The notes under the pieces are model-generated. The model saw only the letters and a program-made list of their open reading frames with translations, made no database searches and was not told the DNA's origin. Positions 46,023 through 55,522 of a stretch of DNA of 59,235 bases are shown here, one piece after another; position 1 is the first letter of the stretch; every line of letters begins with the position of its first letter. Source of the DNA: Paraburkholderia oxyphila NBRC 105797 (GTDB taxonomy: Bacteria; Pseudomonadota; Gammaproteobacteria; Burkholderiales; Burkholderiaceae); assembly GCF_000685075.1 (NCBI RefSeq), contig NZ_BAYD01000061.1, positions 1 to 59,235 on the forward strand, read 5' to 3'. The translations under genes were made by a program, and so were the position numbers.

Positions 46023-47060
46023 ATGAAGAATAAACAAGCCGCCCGCACGATGGTGGTGGTAACCCTGGCACTCCTTGTGACGTCGGGCTGCGCCACCGGT
46101 CCCGACCGCAAGCCCGGTGACCCGCTCGAGCCGGTCAACCGCGCGATCTTCAAGTTCAACGACAAACTCGATACCTACATCGCGCAGCCGATTGCGAAAG
46201 GCTACCAGAAGGTTACGCCGCAGCCGTTGCGTCAGGCGATCTCGAACTTCTTCTCGAACCTCGGCGACGTCGGCAACTTTGCCAACGACCTGCTGCAGTT
46301 GAAGATCACCGACGCGACTGAAGACCTCATGCGTCTCGCGATGAACACGACCTTCGGTATTGGCGGCCTGATCGACTTCGCGACGCAGGCGGGCCTGCCG
46401 AAGCACCATCAGGATTTCGGTCTGACGATGGGCCATTACGGCGTCCCTGCCGGCCCCTACCTGGTGCTGCCCCTGTTCGGGCCGAGCTCGGTGCGCGACG
46501 GCATCGGCATGGGCGTGGACGTGAAGTTCGCCGTCGTCAACTACCTCGAGCCCGCCGTGCGCGATCCGATGTATATTGCGCAGTTCATCAGCAGGCGCTC
46601 CGACCTGCTCGGCGCGACTGACCTGCTCAAGCAGGCGGCGCTCGACCCGTATTCGTTCGTACGCGACGCCTACCGCCAGCAGCGCGAATCGCTGATTCGC
46701 GGCTCGAAGGGAACCGCCGCGCCGCCGCCGAATTACAGCGAGCCCGACGAGTCGGGCGACTCTAGTGGCGCGGGCAAGTCAAACAACAGCCTGCCAAATT
46801 ATGAGGATCCGGGCGAGTCGGGCGGCTCGGGCGCCAAGGATGGCTCGGGCGGGTCCGGTACTTCGAACAACCGGTTGCCGAACTATGAAGATGCGGGCGA
46901 AGCGCGCGCCGCAGGTACAACTGGCGCAACGACGGCGGGTGGCGCGGCGGGGGGGCAATCGGCGTCCGCGCCTGTGGCGTCCTCCGCCGCCACGCCCGCA
47001 AACGCCGCATCGGCTGCTGACCCGGTGGCTGCGCCCGCACAACCCGCTTCGGTACCTTGA
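46023..47060 (+). CDS. mlaA: MlaA (VacJ) family lipoprotein with repetitive C-terminal tail
   Basis: A 345-residue lipoprotein. The lipobox LVTSGC puts the lipidated Cys at residue 23. The MlaA domain spans about 30-235: DPLEPVNRAIFKFNDKLDTY, NFFSNLGDVGNFANDLLQ, DFGLTMGHYGVPAGPYLVLP, GPSSVRDGIGMGVD. MlaA sits in the outer membrane with porins and returns misplaced phospholipids to the Mla ABC system. The remaining mla genes are absent here. After residue 235 comes a tail of about 110 residues with three related units (PPPNYSEPDESGDS, LPNYEDPGESGGS, LPNYEDAGEARA) and an Ala/Pro/Ser-rich end, longer than in the usual 250-residue MlaA. Confidence 0.93.
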   Translation: MKNKQAARTMVVVTLALLVTSGCATGPDRKPGDPLEPVNRAIFKFNDKLDTYIAQPIAKGYQKVTPQPLRQAISNFFSNLGDVGNFANDLLQLKITDATEDLMRLAMNTTFGIGGLIDFATQAGLPKHHQDFGLTMGHYGVPAGPYLVLPLFGPSSVRDGIGMGVDVKFAVVNYLEPAVRDPMYIAQFISRRSDLLGATDLLKQAALDPYSFVRDAYRQQRESLIRGSKGTAAPPPNYSEPDESGDSSGAGKSNNSLPNYEDPGESGGSGAKDGSGGSGTSNNRLPNYEDAGEARAAGTTGATTAGGAAGGQSASAPVASSAATPANAASAADPVAAPAQPASVP

Positions 47061-47323
47061 TCGTGTCGTAATCGCGTGCTCGCTCGCGGTGCGGACGCAC
47101 CCCGCGGCACGCTGGCAAATCTACCAGGTTGGTTTTCCTGACCGCCGTGCCGCTCAGCGCTCCGCTTTGTCTTCCTGCTCTCGGCCGTTCACTCCGAGTG
47201 CGATAACGCGTCGCCGTAGTCACGACCCGTACGTCTACCAGAAAGACGTCCCTACCCGATTCCCAACTCATCATGCTCACCAGATCACCCAATTACTGAC
47301 GCATCGCTAGGCGGCAGTTCCCG

Positions 47324-48319
47324 TCAGGCGCGCTCTTTCAATCTCGCACTCGCCGTTGCCCAGTCGCCGGTCATTTCAGTATTCACCGACAAGCCATCGG
47401 GGTCATCTTTCCAACGCAAGGCAAGCGCGCCTGGACGGAATACCACCTCTTGTGGCATGCATCTCACGATGCGTTCCGCTCCTTCGAAAGCCGCGACTTC
47501 CGGGGAGTCAAAAACGATTGCGGCACTACCGGTGATTTGGAGTAGGTCGCCGTTGGCGAAGTCCGCAAATAACAATCCCGCCTTGCCGCTGAGCAAAATA
47601 TTACCCAAAGTATTGAAGAATGAATTTCCCGCGAAGTCGGGAAACGTCAGCGTGCCGTCTTCGTCGATCCGCACGAACCCAGTTCTTCCGCCACGGTGAC
47701 CGATGTCTACCTGGTAGTTGCCCTCGACGTCAGCGTAGGTCGCAATGAATAACGTATCTGCTTTCTCCACCATCTCCCGCGCACGCTGGTCAAGTTTGCC
47801 TCCCACGGATCGCTGCGCTTCCGACGTTCGCCTCGGGGCAGACGATACCTCGAGCGATCGTCGCTGGATGTAGCTGGGGCAGTTACCGAAGCTTTGTTGG
47901 ACCGCTACGCTAAACCCGTCACAGTCAGCACGCACCACAATGCCATTCATGCGGTTGCGGCGGCGCGAAGACAAATCGATACCTAGCAGCCCCACGGAAC
48001 CTCCGGTCCAAACTCCGGCGCTCGCTGGGTCGGCGCTGTCCAGCGGCGAGTAAAGCTCTAGCGTTCGCGTGTCGGGCGACCGGGCAAATCCCGGCGTTCC
48101 CGTGACTACTGTTGCCCAGGGCTGTTGGGCATGGTCAACCGTACCGACAAACACGAGCGGTAATTGCTCAAAGAATTCCCGATGTCGGTCGGGCATATAC
48201 TCGCGGATCACTTGCCTTCCAACCTCAGTCATGGCTTCTGCCACTCCCGTCGTCTGCTGCATCGCCAGCTCACCAGCATGCCAGGGGGATTTGGACTTTT
48301 CACTCGAGAATTCGCTCAT
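47324..48319 (-). CDS. Pyridoxamine 5'-phosphate oxidase-like flavin-binding family protein
   Basis: A 331-residue protein of the PNPOx-like split-barrel superfamily: two split barrels are suggested by FFEQLPLVFVGTVDHAQQPWATVV (residues about 50-75) and by ADTLFIATYADVEGNYQVDIGHRGG (about 185-210), followed by LLFADFANGDLLQITGSAAIV. Relatives include heme- or flavin-binding proteins and nitrosative-stress oxidoreductases; some full-length members carry a C-terminal ferredoxin-reductase module that is absent here. GGAGAGCGAG precedes the ATG at 48319. Function cannot be fixed more closely. Confidence 0.82.
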   Translation of the reverse strand: MSEFSSEKSKSPWHAGELAMQQTTGVAEAMTEVGRQVIREYMPDRHREFFEQLPLVFVGTVDHAQQPWATVVTGTPGFARSPDTRTLELYSPLDSADPASAGVWTGGSVGLLGIDLSSRRRNRMNGIVVRADCDGFSVAVQQSFGNCPSYIQRRSLEVSSAPRRTSEAQRSVGGKLDQRAREMVEKADTLFIATYADVEGNYQVDIGHRGGRTGFVRIDEDGTLTFPDFAGNSFFNTLGNILLSGKAGLLFADFANGDLLQITGSAAIVFDSPEVAAFEGAERIVRCMPQEVVFRPGALALRWKDDPDGLSVNTEMTGDWATASARLKERA

Positions 48320-49121
48320 CACTCGCTCTCCATACATGTCCCGTCCGGCCCGGAATACGCAAACCCTGCTGCCCGGAGCGACGGGGACCCATCTGTTAGC
48401 TTTCCATCAGGCGCGGCAAATTACTTTGATTGCCATGGCCTCTCTGAAAGCGCTCATGCCGGGCGGGGCATTAACAGACTGCAGATCCGGGTATCGGGAA
48501 TAGATCTCCATCCATCAGGCTGGCTCCGGCCAGAAACACACGGATAAAATGCTACGAGACTTCAGACCCGAAACAAATGGTTTGGGCGAATCACACTGTT
48601 TCAGTGAGGTGAACACTGTCAAAGAGGAAGGAGGACAGAGGGCGCAGCAGGCCCTCAGCCGCCGTTGACGCATCTGCCCCGTTCAACGATGAGGTGGAAA
48701 ATGAACTCAGGGGGCAACGTACGTGGCACGTCGGCGGGTACGTCGATGACCACCTGATACAGGACATGAGCGACAAATTCTTCAGGAGCGTTTATCAGGC
48801 TCTATTCGTAACTAACTAAGGCGATTGTCCATGAGATGCTTGAGGGGCAGATCGCAGCGGAATATCGAGCCTCAATTCGCGTGCGGGAAGCGGATGAAAT
48901 CCGCGTTGCGACGCTCTGTGAATTCGTACTCGCCTGGAAACACGCCACAAACACGTCGACAGCCGTAGGTTCTGAAATGGGCAATCAGCCGAGCGGTGTG
49001 CGCAGTACGTGCACGACGTTGATGAGTAACGAATGGTCCGCCTCCTTGCAGACGTTTGGCAAGGTAGCCGATAGCCGACGCGCACCTCCGCGCTCGTATT
49101 GCAGCTACACGCGACGAGAGG
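48320..49121. other. Gap without recognisable gene
   Basis: About 800 bases. A plus-strand frame at 48836-49153 (MLEGQIAAEYRASIRVREAD onwards) has no recognised domain and runs into the ClC gene on the other strand. Treated as non-coding or debris. Confidence 0.4.
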
Positions 49122-50438
49122 TCAACTCGAACTCCGAGCGCGATAGCGGGTAGAAAGTGCTTCGTACAAGGGCGGGGCGAAGATGCGGGATACACGGCTG
49201 GCGATGAGCGCCGTCGCCATCAGTGAGATGACGAGCCCATGTCCGTCCGTCATCTCGATGACGATAACAAACGCGGTAATAGGGCTCTGCGTGACTGCAG
49301 CGAGATAGCCCACCATGCCAAGCGCGATCAGCATGGAGAGTTGCATTTGCGGAAACAGAAGGTGCAAGCTGTTACCAATGCCTGCTCCAATTGCGAGTGA
49401 CGGAGCGAAGAGCCCGCCTGGAGCGCCCGGCAGATAAGAGCCCACCATCGAGAACATCTTGAGCGCCGAGTAGATTGCGCTCACGTCCGATTTGCCCTCG
49501 AGCATGCCGCGCGCCTCTGCGTAACCGCTACCAAATGTATGGCCATGCGTAAGCACACCGATCAACGCAATCGCGATGCCGCATAGCGCTCCGAACAGGA
49601 CGGGCCGCTGCACCCTCAGGTTAAGTAGGTATGGAGGCATCCAGCGCTGAGTGTTGAGCAGCAGCCAGCAAAATATGCCACCGGCAATCCCGGCGAGGCA
49701 GCCGATCAGCACGACAGCAACCGCAAGCCAATCCGGCAGACGGTTTGCCATGCTGATCATCCCAAAGTAGACGTAATTGCCCTGGATCCCAAGTGACACA
49801 ACGCCCGCGAAGATGATGGCCGTGATTAGTACGCCGCTTGTTCGTGCCTCGAAACTGCGTGTGAGTTCCTCAATTGCGAACACGACTCCCGCCAGGGGCG
49901 CGTTGAACGCCGCCGATAGTCCCGCGGCCGCCCCAGCCAATGCCAGGCGCCGCTCGAGCACGCCAGGCCGGATGGACCTCAACCGCGCAGGATAGAACTT
50001 TCGCAGGCTAAACATCAGCGCAGCGCCTACGTGGATCGTAGGGCCTTCGCGACCGATAGTGAACCCACCTAAAATCGCGAGAAATGAAATTAGAATCTTC
50101 CCGACCAGAATCCGCATGGTAAGCAGGCGCTCACCGAGCTCCAGTGGACCGTGCAGCATGGCGATCACCTGGGGAATCCCGCTGCCTTCCGACCCATCGA
50201 AAAAGCGCCTCGTGAGCCAGACTGACACCGCGCCCACCGCTGGAGTTATAGCGAGCGGCAACCAGAAACGATCCGCTGTATAGCGCAAAAATAGAGCATA
50301 GCCAAAATCGATCAGCTTGGCGTAGGCGACAGCGACGAGCCCCACAGCGATAGCGCCTAGCCAGAAAACACCGTAATGTAGCCAGATACGATTGACGCGC
50401 TGGAATGCGCGCCTGTCCGCCAGTGCCGCTATCTGCAT
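49122..50438 (-). CDS. ClC-family chloride channel / Cl-/H+ antiporter
   Basis: A 438-residue ClC protein with about twelve to fourteen membrane segments. Selectivity motifs are intact: FDGSEGSGIPQV (GSGIP), GGFTIGREGPTIHVG (gating Glu in GREGP), APGGLFAPSLAIGAGIG (GxFxP), and the proton-path Glu in FAIEELTRSF, so antiport rather than pure channel activity is plausible. No regulatory CBS domain follows, and it is the short bacterial form like ClcA/ClcB. The ATG has only a weak GGAT upstream. It stands alone; acid or halide stress roles are known for the family. Confidence 0.93.
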   Translation of the reverse strand: MQIAALADRRAFQRVNRIWLHYGVFWLGAIAVGLVAVAYAKLIDFGYALFLRYTADRFWLPLAITPAVGAVSVWLTRRFFDGSEGSGIPQVIAMLHGPLELGERLLTMRILVGKILISFLAILGGFTIGREGPTIHVGAALMFSLRKFYPARLRSIRPGVLERRLALAGAAAGLSAAFNAPLAGVVFAIEELTRSFEARTSGVLITAIIFAGVVSLGIQGNYVYFGMISMANRLPDWLAVAVVLIGCLAGIAGGIFCWLLLNTQRWMPPYLLNLRVQRPVLFGALCGIAIALIGVLTHGHTFGSGYAEARGMLEGKSDVSAIYSALKMFSMVGSYLPGAPGGLFAPSLAIGAGIGNSLHLLFPQMQLSMLIALGMVGYLAAVTQSPITAFVIVIEMTDGHGLVISLMATALIASRVSRIFAPPLYEALSTRYRARSSS

Positions 50439-50716
50439 ACGATCCGCTTAAGCAAAATATAAAATCTACCCATTGCATGAGTTCTGTCCGTCATGCCTCA
50501 CCGGAATTAGTCTCGGAGGGCATGCCGTACTAGTAACTCAAAGTTTGCAACAGTTGCTGGCAACATCCGCTGGAGAATCAAGCCTTCGAATGCAGCGCGT
50601 CCGAACTCGTAAGCAACAGCTTGCTACGTCGCAACAAATCAATAGCCTCCACGACGGTCCGCTGGAGCATTGTTCCGGCCCAGATTTACAGTGCCATGTC
50701 GCTAATTCGTCCACTG

Positions 50717-51652
50717 CTAACTGAACTCTTCAATAGTTCTGTGAATGGTCGCAATAGTCGGTGTTACATGATCCACCAAAAAATCCAACAATCTTGATAT
50801 TTTTGCGTCCAGATACCGGCGATTGGGATACAAGGCAACGATACTAAATGCGCGAAGCCGATACTGCGGCAATACCCGCACCAACGCTCCACTTCTCAGG
50901 TCATCGACAATGTTGTAACTCGCAAGCGTCCCTATTCCTCTTCCGGAGCGCAGTGCAAATGCGATCGCACTTGCTGAATTCGCTTGAAAGTGAGAAACGG
51001 GCACTGAAATACTTATATGTCTCTCCGGCCCGTCAAGAATCCACTCGTCTGTTGGGCCCAATGGGCTCTCAAGTCGGACCAGTCGATGTTCTTTCAATTC
51101 ATCGATACTCGTGGGCGTACCGTGCTTTTCAAGGTAACTCGGCGACGCAGCGAGTATCCCGTACGTTGAGCCCAACGTCTTCGCCATGTACCCAGAATCT
51201 GGCAATTTTGGGGTAGCCAATAAGGACACATCGAATCCTTCTTCCACAAGACTAGGCATACGTTGCGCAATCTTCAGTTCGACGCTCACGTCCGGGTTCG
51301 CTTCCTGCCAGGCAACCAGTGCTGCGGTCATATGACTCTCTGCTAGCCCTGGCATCGAATGAATCCGGATCCGCCCTTGTGGAAGAGATGTTGCACCGCT
51401 AGCTTCCGCATTGGCAAGGTCAAGGTCGGCGAGGATCGTCTTCAAACGCCGATAGTACCGATCGCCCACGTCTGTGATCGAAAGGTGCCTCGTCGTTCGA
51501 TGAATCAACAAGGCACCAAGATGATCCTCCAGAGTCGAAACCGCACGCGAGATGATTCCGGGTGTCGAATCGAACTCGTTTGCGGTTGCCGTAAACGACC
51601 CACACTCAACCACGCGTATGAAAATTCGCGCATTTGCAAGCATCTCGGCCAT
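50717..51652 (-). CDS. LysR-family regulator next to haloacid dehalogenase
   Basis: A 311-residue LysR regulator of the CrgA-like type: helix-turn-helix ARIFIRVVECGSFTATANEF and STPGIISRAVSTLEDHLG; effector domain with LPQGRIRIHSMPGLAESHM and YRLRAFSIVALYPNRRYLD. GGAGG lies before the ATG at 51652. It follows the dehalogenase gene on the same strand with 34 bases between, so the two are probably co-transcribed and it is the likely regulator of that gene. Confidence 0.92.
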   Translation of the reverse strand: MAEMLANARIFIRVVECGSFTATANEFDSTPGIISRAVSTLEDHLGALLIHRTTRHLSITDVGDRYYRRLKTILADLDLANAEASGATSLPQGRIRIHSMPGLAESHMTAALVAWQEANPDVSVELKIAQRMPSLVEEGFDVSLLATPKLPDSGYMAKTLGSTYGILAASPSYLEKHGTPTSIDELKEHRLVRLESPLGPTDEWILDGPERHISISVPVSHFQANSASAIAFALRSGRGIGTLASYNIVDDLRSGALVRVLPQYRLRAFSIVALYPNRRYLDAKISRLLDFLVDHVTPTIATIHRTIEEFS

Positions 51653-51686
51653 GACCGCCTCCAGAGATTGATATCGACCAATCAGA

Positions 51687-52361
51687 CTACTGCGCAAGCT
51701 CCGCAAGTTCTACGAGTGACCTATGCTCACTGTGGAAATCTGCGAATTCATATTCGCGCGCCCCACCTGTCCGATTTATCCGTGCAACCTTGAACCCAAA
51801 CGACGAGCCGCCTGCGAGGTCCCAACTGTTGGACGAAACGAACACCACCTTTTCCGGCGTTACGTCGAGTCGGTCACACACGTATTGATACACTCGTGGA
51901 TCCGGTTTGTAGATCTTGAGATCATCAACTGACAGCACCGCATCCATATACTCCAGCAATCCACCCGCTTCCAGTGCTGCTTGAAGCATATCATTCGTTC
52001 CGTTTGACAGCACCGCCAATCTGGCGCCCTTTGCCTTCAATAGACGCAATGCGTCGCGTGCATCTGGATGCGCACTCAACTCGAAATACGATTTAAGTAG
52101 TCTTTCACGGAGCTTCCGATCCTGATCCAAATTGAATGATCGCAAAGCGTAGTCCAGCGCCTCTTCCGTTACAGCCCAGAAGTTCGCGTATCGGTTCATC
52201 AACGTCCGTGTCCAGCAATACTCAAGTTGACGTGTTCGCCACAATCCGGCAAACGCCTCCCCGGTCTCTCCAAACGACGCGATCTCTTTCTTAACCGCTG
52301 CGTTGACGTCGAGCAAAGTACCGTACGCATCAAAAACAAACGTCTGAGTATTAGTCGCCAT
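51687..52361 (-). CDS. Haloacid dehalogenase type II
   Basis: A 224-residue HAD-superfamily L-2-haloacid dehalogenase. The nucleophile Asp11 is in FVFDAYGTLLDVN; the Arg in LWRTRQLEYCW that holds the released halide, the Ser-Asn pair in VLSNGTND, the Lys in LKIYKPDPRVY and SSNSWDLAGGSSFGFK are all present, which is the full active site of DhlB-type enzymes. It removes halide from short 2-haloalkanoic acids in the cytoplasm. GGAGA precedes the ATG at 52361. A perfect dyad lies 27 bases upstream and a LysR gene follows, together a small regulated unit. Confidence 0.93.
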   Translation of the reverse strand: MATNTQTFVFDAYGTLLDVNAAVKKEIASFGETGEAFAGLWRTRQLEYCWTRTLMNRYANFWAVTEEALDYALRSFNLDQDRKLRERLLKSYFELSAHPDARDALRLLKAKGARLAVLSNGTNDMLQAALEAGGLLEYMDAVLSVDDLKIYKPDPRVYQYVCDRLDVTPEKVVFVSSNSWDLAGGSSFGFKVARINRTGGAREYEFADFHSEHRSLVELAELAQ

Positions 52362-52376
52362 TGCTTTCTCCGACAA

Positions 52377-52943
52377 GAATAATGTGTAAACCAGATTAAC
52401 CGGTTAATACGGTTTTTGTCAACTTGGAACAGGCATAGAACCCTGTCGCGCGAATCGGACAAGCTCTCTGGTTTGGAAGGCGCAAGTACGACAACCGCAG
52501 CTCCCGTAGACCTTGCGTGGCAAGGGCGGTAGCGAATCTGGCTCCCAACCGTCCCTACTTTAAGAGGTGGCGAAAGAGCCGCGCATTTTCAGTGTCGCGA
52601 CAAAATGCAAAAGTGTTTTCCCGTTGAGCCACGGGACGGAGGATCGGCGTCTGGCCTACGTTCTCTTAAATCGGGGAGGATGGTCCGATTCGCTCCATCC
52701 GGGTAGCGTTCAGGGGCGCCGGTGACTCGCCGCGCATGACCGATGAGATTCGTGTACACGTGCTTGTGGCCAGCAAGGCGTGTGGAGCGTCTGACGAGTG
52801 AGAAGGGCATTCGGGCACGTCACAACTGCTGTTACCGAACCACAACTGATTTCAGGCACAGGCTTCGGGTCGCATAAGTTACCGGAATGTCGGGTGACCG
52901 CGATGCACCGGGTAGTCCGCGATCGCACAATTGTTGCCGGGCG
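52377..52943. other. Intergenic region upstream of the dehalogenase
   Basis: About 570 bases holding the dehalogenase promoter and operator; the rest shows only short frames without domains. Confidence 0.4.
52388..52415. promoter_or_regulatory. Nested perfect dyad upstream of the dehalogenase gene
   Basis: A central 12-base palindrome TTAACCGGTTAA (52396-52407) is flanked symmetrically by AAACC (52388-52392) and GGTTT (52411-52415) with three bases on each side. It starts 27 bases upstream of the ATG at 52361, so it could cover the promoter or start region of the transcript. Confidence 0.7.
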
Positions 52944-53894
52944 TCATTCCGTAAGCAGTTCGCTCGATGCCTCGGAGAGGCACTCGATGAAGAGCTTTGT
53001 AGCCGGCGAGCCAATGCTGGCGCGCCAGTGGGCAACGACTTCGCCGAGTGGTTCCACAGGCGGTAGTGGGAGCACGCGCATGTATCCGCGCACCACGTGT
53101 TGACGCGCGATTGAAATAGGCAGTATGGAAACGAAATCGCCACGTTTCAATAGCGACAGATTAAGCGCCAGCGAGCTTGACGCGACGCTCCCCGCAGCAG
53201 GCGCAATGTTGTGCGCCTCAAGTGTTCCAATCAACGTTGCGTGAGCAGGCGAACCGAGTTGCGGCGTGATCCAGTGGCATGGCCGCAGATCCTCCCAGCA
53301 AGGATGGCGGTCGGGTGCGCCTAGTGGATGCGCTGCGCCAACGACGAATACGAAAGGGTCCTGCAGCAGGACTTCCTGCTTCAGTTGCACCTGTGTACTC
53401 GTCATGCGATTGCGGCCGATCGCAACATCGAGATCTCCGTCTTCGAGCATCTTGAGTAATCGGTCGAGTGTCGCCTCAAAGAACGAAAATGACGCGTTCG
53501 GAGCACGTCGCATGAATATATGAACAGAGTTTGCGACGAGCGGATCGGGAATGGTTACGACCGCTCCCACGCGCACAAGACCGCCCGTGCCGGATGCTAG
53601 CGCGCTGACATCGCGCCGTGCGAGTTCGAGTTGGCGCAGCACCTCGCGGCCACACGCAACGATCACCTGACCGATCGCCGTCAACTCGAGCTTGTTGCCG
53701 ATACGGCTGACGACAGCAACCCCTAGCGCGCTTTCTATCTCCGAAATCTGCCTGGAGACCGCTGGCTGCGTGACGTGAAAGGCGCTGGCCACACGTGTGA
53801 CCTGACCGAGATCAGCGAGTGCGACAAGGACACGCAAATGCGGCAGCTTCAGCCCGCTGCGGAAGAAGCGTTGGATTGAGTCAGTGTTGTGCAT
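52944..53894 (-). CDS. LysR-family regulator divergent from the MFS transporter
   Basis: A 316-residue LysR regulator resembling the PcaQ/GbpR group: helix-turn-helix LRVLVALADLGQVTRVASAF and VTQPAVSRQISEIESALG; effector domain with VRVGAVVTIPDPLVANSVH and DLDVAIGRNRM. GAGGG precedes the ATG. It is transcribed divergently from the MFS transporter at 54104; the 209-base spacer contains a TATAACC/GGTTATA dyad. It most likely controls that transporter and its own expression. Confidence 0.93.
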   Translation of the reverse strand: MHNTDSIQRFFRSGLKLPHLRVLVALADLGQVTRVASAFHVTQPAVSRQISEIESALGVAVVSRIGNKLELTAIGQVIVACGREVLRQLELARRDVSALASGTGGLVRVGAVVTIPDPLVANSVHIFMRRAPNASFSFFEATLDRLLKMLEDGDLDVAIGRNRMTSTQVQLKQEVLLQDPFVFVVGAAHPLGAPDRHPCWEDLRPCHWITPQLGSPAHATLIGTLEAHNIAPAAGSVASSSLALNLSLLKRGDFVSILPISIARQHVVRGYMRVLPLPPVEPLGEVVAHWRASIGSPATKLFIECLSEASSELLTE

Positions 53895-53914
53895 CGGTGT
53901 TTTCCCTCATTCAA

Positions 53915-53932
53915 TATAACCTCGCGGTTATA
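53915..53932. promoter_or_regulatory. Candidate LysR operator
   Basis: TATAACC and GGTTATA are perfect 7-base inverted repeats around TCGC, 21 bases upstream of the LysR start. The T-rich-left, A-rich-right dyad with about 11-12 bases between key T and A fits a LysR-type binding site for divergent control. Confidence 0.6.
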
Positions 53933-54103
53933 GAGTGTGCCGAAAGATTGATTTGCAGATCCGTGCGTTGCCTCGCTACTCTTGGCTCCAGACGCCTGTT
54001 CGCCGGACTTGAACGCTCGGCAGAGAGGGGACGGTATAACCCAGCGGGGTGGACCTTGTTCCGCCCACGCAACGGGAGCGCGCCTGCGCGCGCAGGAGAC
54101 ATC

Positions 54104-55522
54104 ATGAATATTCGGTCATTCGAGCGGTACATGCCGGACAGCGCTGCGCCATCGATCACGGCATCCGTCAGCCCAGCAGGGGGCGACGCTGCGTGGAATC
54201 CGCATCGGAACAGCGCGTTGTACCGCAAAGTTGCGTGTCGCATTTTGCCCTTCTTGTTCCTTGCATTTGTGGTCGCGTACATCGACCGGGTCAATGTGAG
54301 CTTCGCCAAGTTGCAGATGCTGAGCGATTTGAGACTGGGCGAGAGTGCCTATGGCGCGGGCGCAGGCATTTTCTTTCTCGGTTATTTCATTTTCGAAGTA
54401 CCGAGCAACCTTATTCTGAACCGAGTAGGCGCTCGCCGTTGGATTGCGAGGATTATGATCACGTGGGCGATTGTCTCCAGCCTGACGATGTTCGTGAATG
54501 GCGCCACATCGTTTTACGTGCTGCGCTTTCTGCTTGGTGTGGCCGAGGCGGGCTTCTTCCCCGGCGTTATCCTATATTTGTCTAACTGGTTCTCGTCAGC
54601 ACGTCGTGCACAAATCATCGCGCTATTCATGACTGCGATTCCTTTGTCTGGCGTGATCGGTGGGCCGATGTCGGGCTGGGTGATGGCACATCTCAACGGC
54701 GTACGCGGCTTGGCAGGATGGCAATGGCTCTTTTTGCTGGAAGGACTCGCTTCGCTGGGAGTCGGTGTTGCGGCACCGTTCTTACTCTATGACCGGATCG
54801 AGTCGGTGCGCTGGCTGAGTTCTGACGAGAAGGCGTGTCTCGCCGTCGAACTCGCTCGTGATGCGGCGACACGTGTCGATTGTTCAGTACGCCGCGCCTT
54901 CGTGAACGGCCGCGTATGGCTACTGGGACTCCTATATTTTTGCATTGCGATGGGTAACTACGGGCTCGCATTCTGGGTGCCGACGATCATCAAGGCGAGC
55001 GGCGTAGCAAACGTCGGCAGTATCGGGTGGCTGGCGGCGGTACCGTCACTGATCAGCGCGGTGGCGATGGTCGTGATTGCTCGTCACGCGGACCGCCGCG
55101 ACAAACGGCATCGTTATGTGGCGGTATGCTGCGCGCTCGGCGCACTTGGGCTGCTGTCATCGGTTTGGTTCGCCTCGAACACTGCCGTCGCCTTGCTCGC
55201 ACTCGTTATCGCCGCGATTGGGATCAATTCGATTGCCCCCGTTTTCTGGAGCATTCCTACGGCACTGATCGGAGGCGCGGGAGCGGCCGCGGCTATCGCC
55301 TTGATCAACTGTACCGGCAACCTCGCGGGCTTTGTCAGCCCATTCATCGTTGGCTGGCTGGCCGATCTGAGCGGTGGCAAGCTTTTGCCCGGCATAACGG
55401 TCATAGCCGTGGCGCTGTTGCTTGGCGCGGGACTCTCGCTGCTGCTGCCATTGCGGCCACCGGCCTCCGTCCGATCCTCCGCGCCTGCAACATCGAACAT
55501 GACCTCAACGAACACCATATGA
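54104..55522 (+). CDS. MFS transporter, anion:cation symporter (ACS) family
   Basis: A 472-residue major facilitator with twelve helices. ACS signatures are FVVAYIDRVNVSFAKLQM, GAGIFFLGYFIFEVPSNLIL, RFLLGVAEAGFFPGVILYLS and INCTGNLAGFVSPFIVGWL. Such carriers import tartrate, glucarate, galactonate or aromatic acids. The ATG at 54104 has AGGAG five bases upstream; the frame is open further upstream into the LysR gene and is not credible. It overlaps the start of an SDR fragment by four bases (ATGA), and a mandelate-racemase-like enzyme for sugar-acid type substrates lies 2 kb on. Confidence 0.93.
   Translation: MNIRSFERYMPDSAAPSITASVSPAGGDAAWNPHRNSALYRKVACRILPFLFLAFVVAYIDRVNVSFAKLQMLSDLRLGESAYGAGAGIFFLGYFIFEVPSNLILNRVGARRWIARIMITWAIVSSLTMFVNGATSFYVLRFLLGVAEAGFFPGVILYLSNWFSSARRAQIIALFMTAIPLSGVIGGPMSGWVMAHLNGVRGLAGWQWLFLLEGLASLGVGVAAPFLLYDRIESVRWLSSDEKACLAVELARDAATRVDCSVRRAFVNGRVWLLGLLYFCIAMGNYGLAFWVPTIIKASGVANVGSIGWLAAVPSLISAVAMVVIARHADRRDKRHRYVAVCCALGALGLLSSVWFASNTAVALLALVIAAIGINSIAPVFWSIPTALIGGAGAAAAIALINCTGNLAGFVSPFIVGWLADLSGGKLLPGITVIAVALLLGAGLSLLLPLRPPASVRSSAPATSNMTSTNTI

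Noticed and set aside
52710..52943. Transposase or integrase fragment upstream of LysR
   Set aside because: Minus-strand frames are short and lack any DDE or helix-turn-helix motif.
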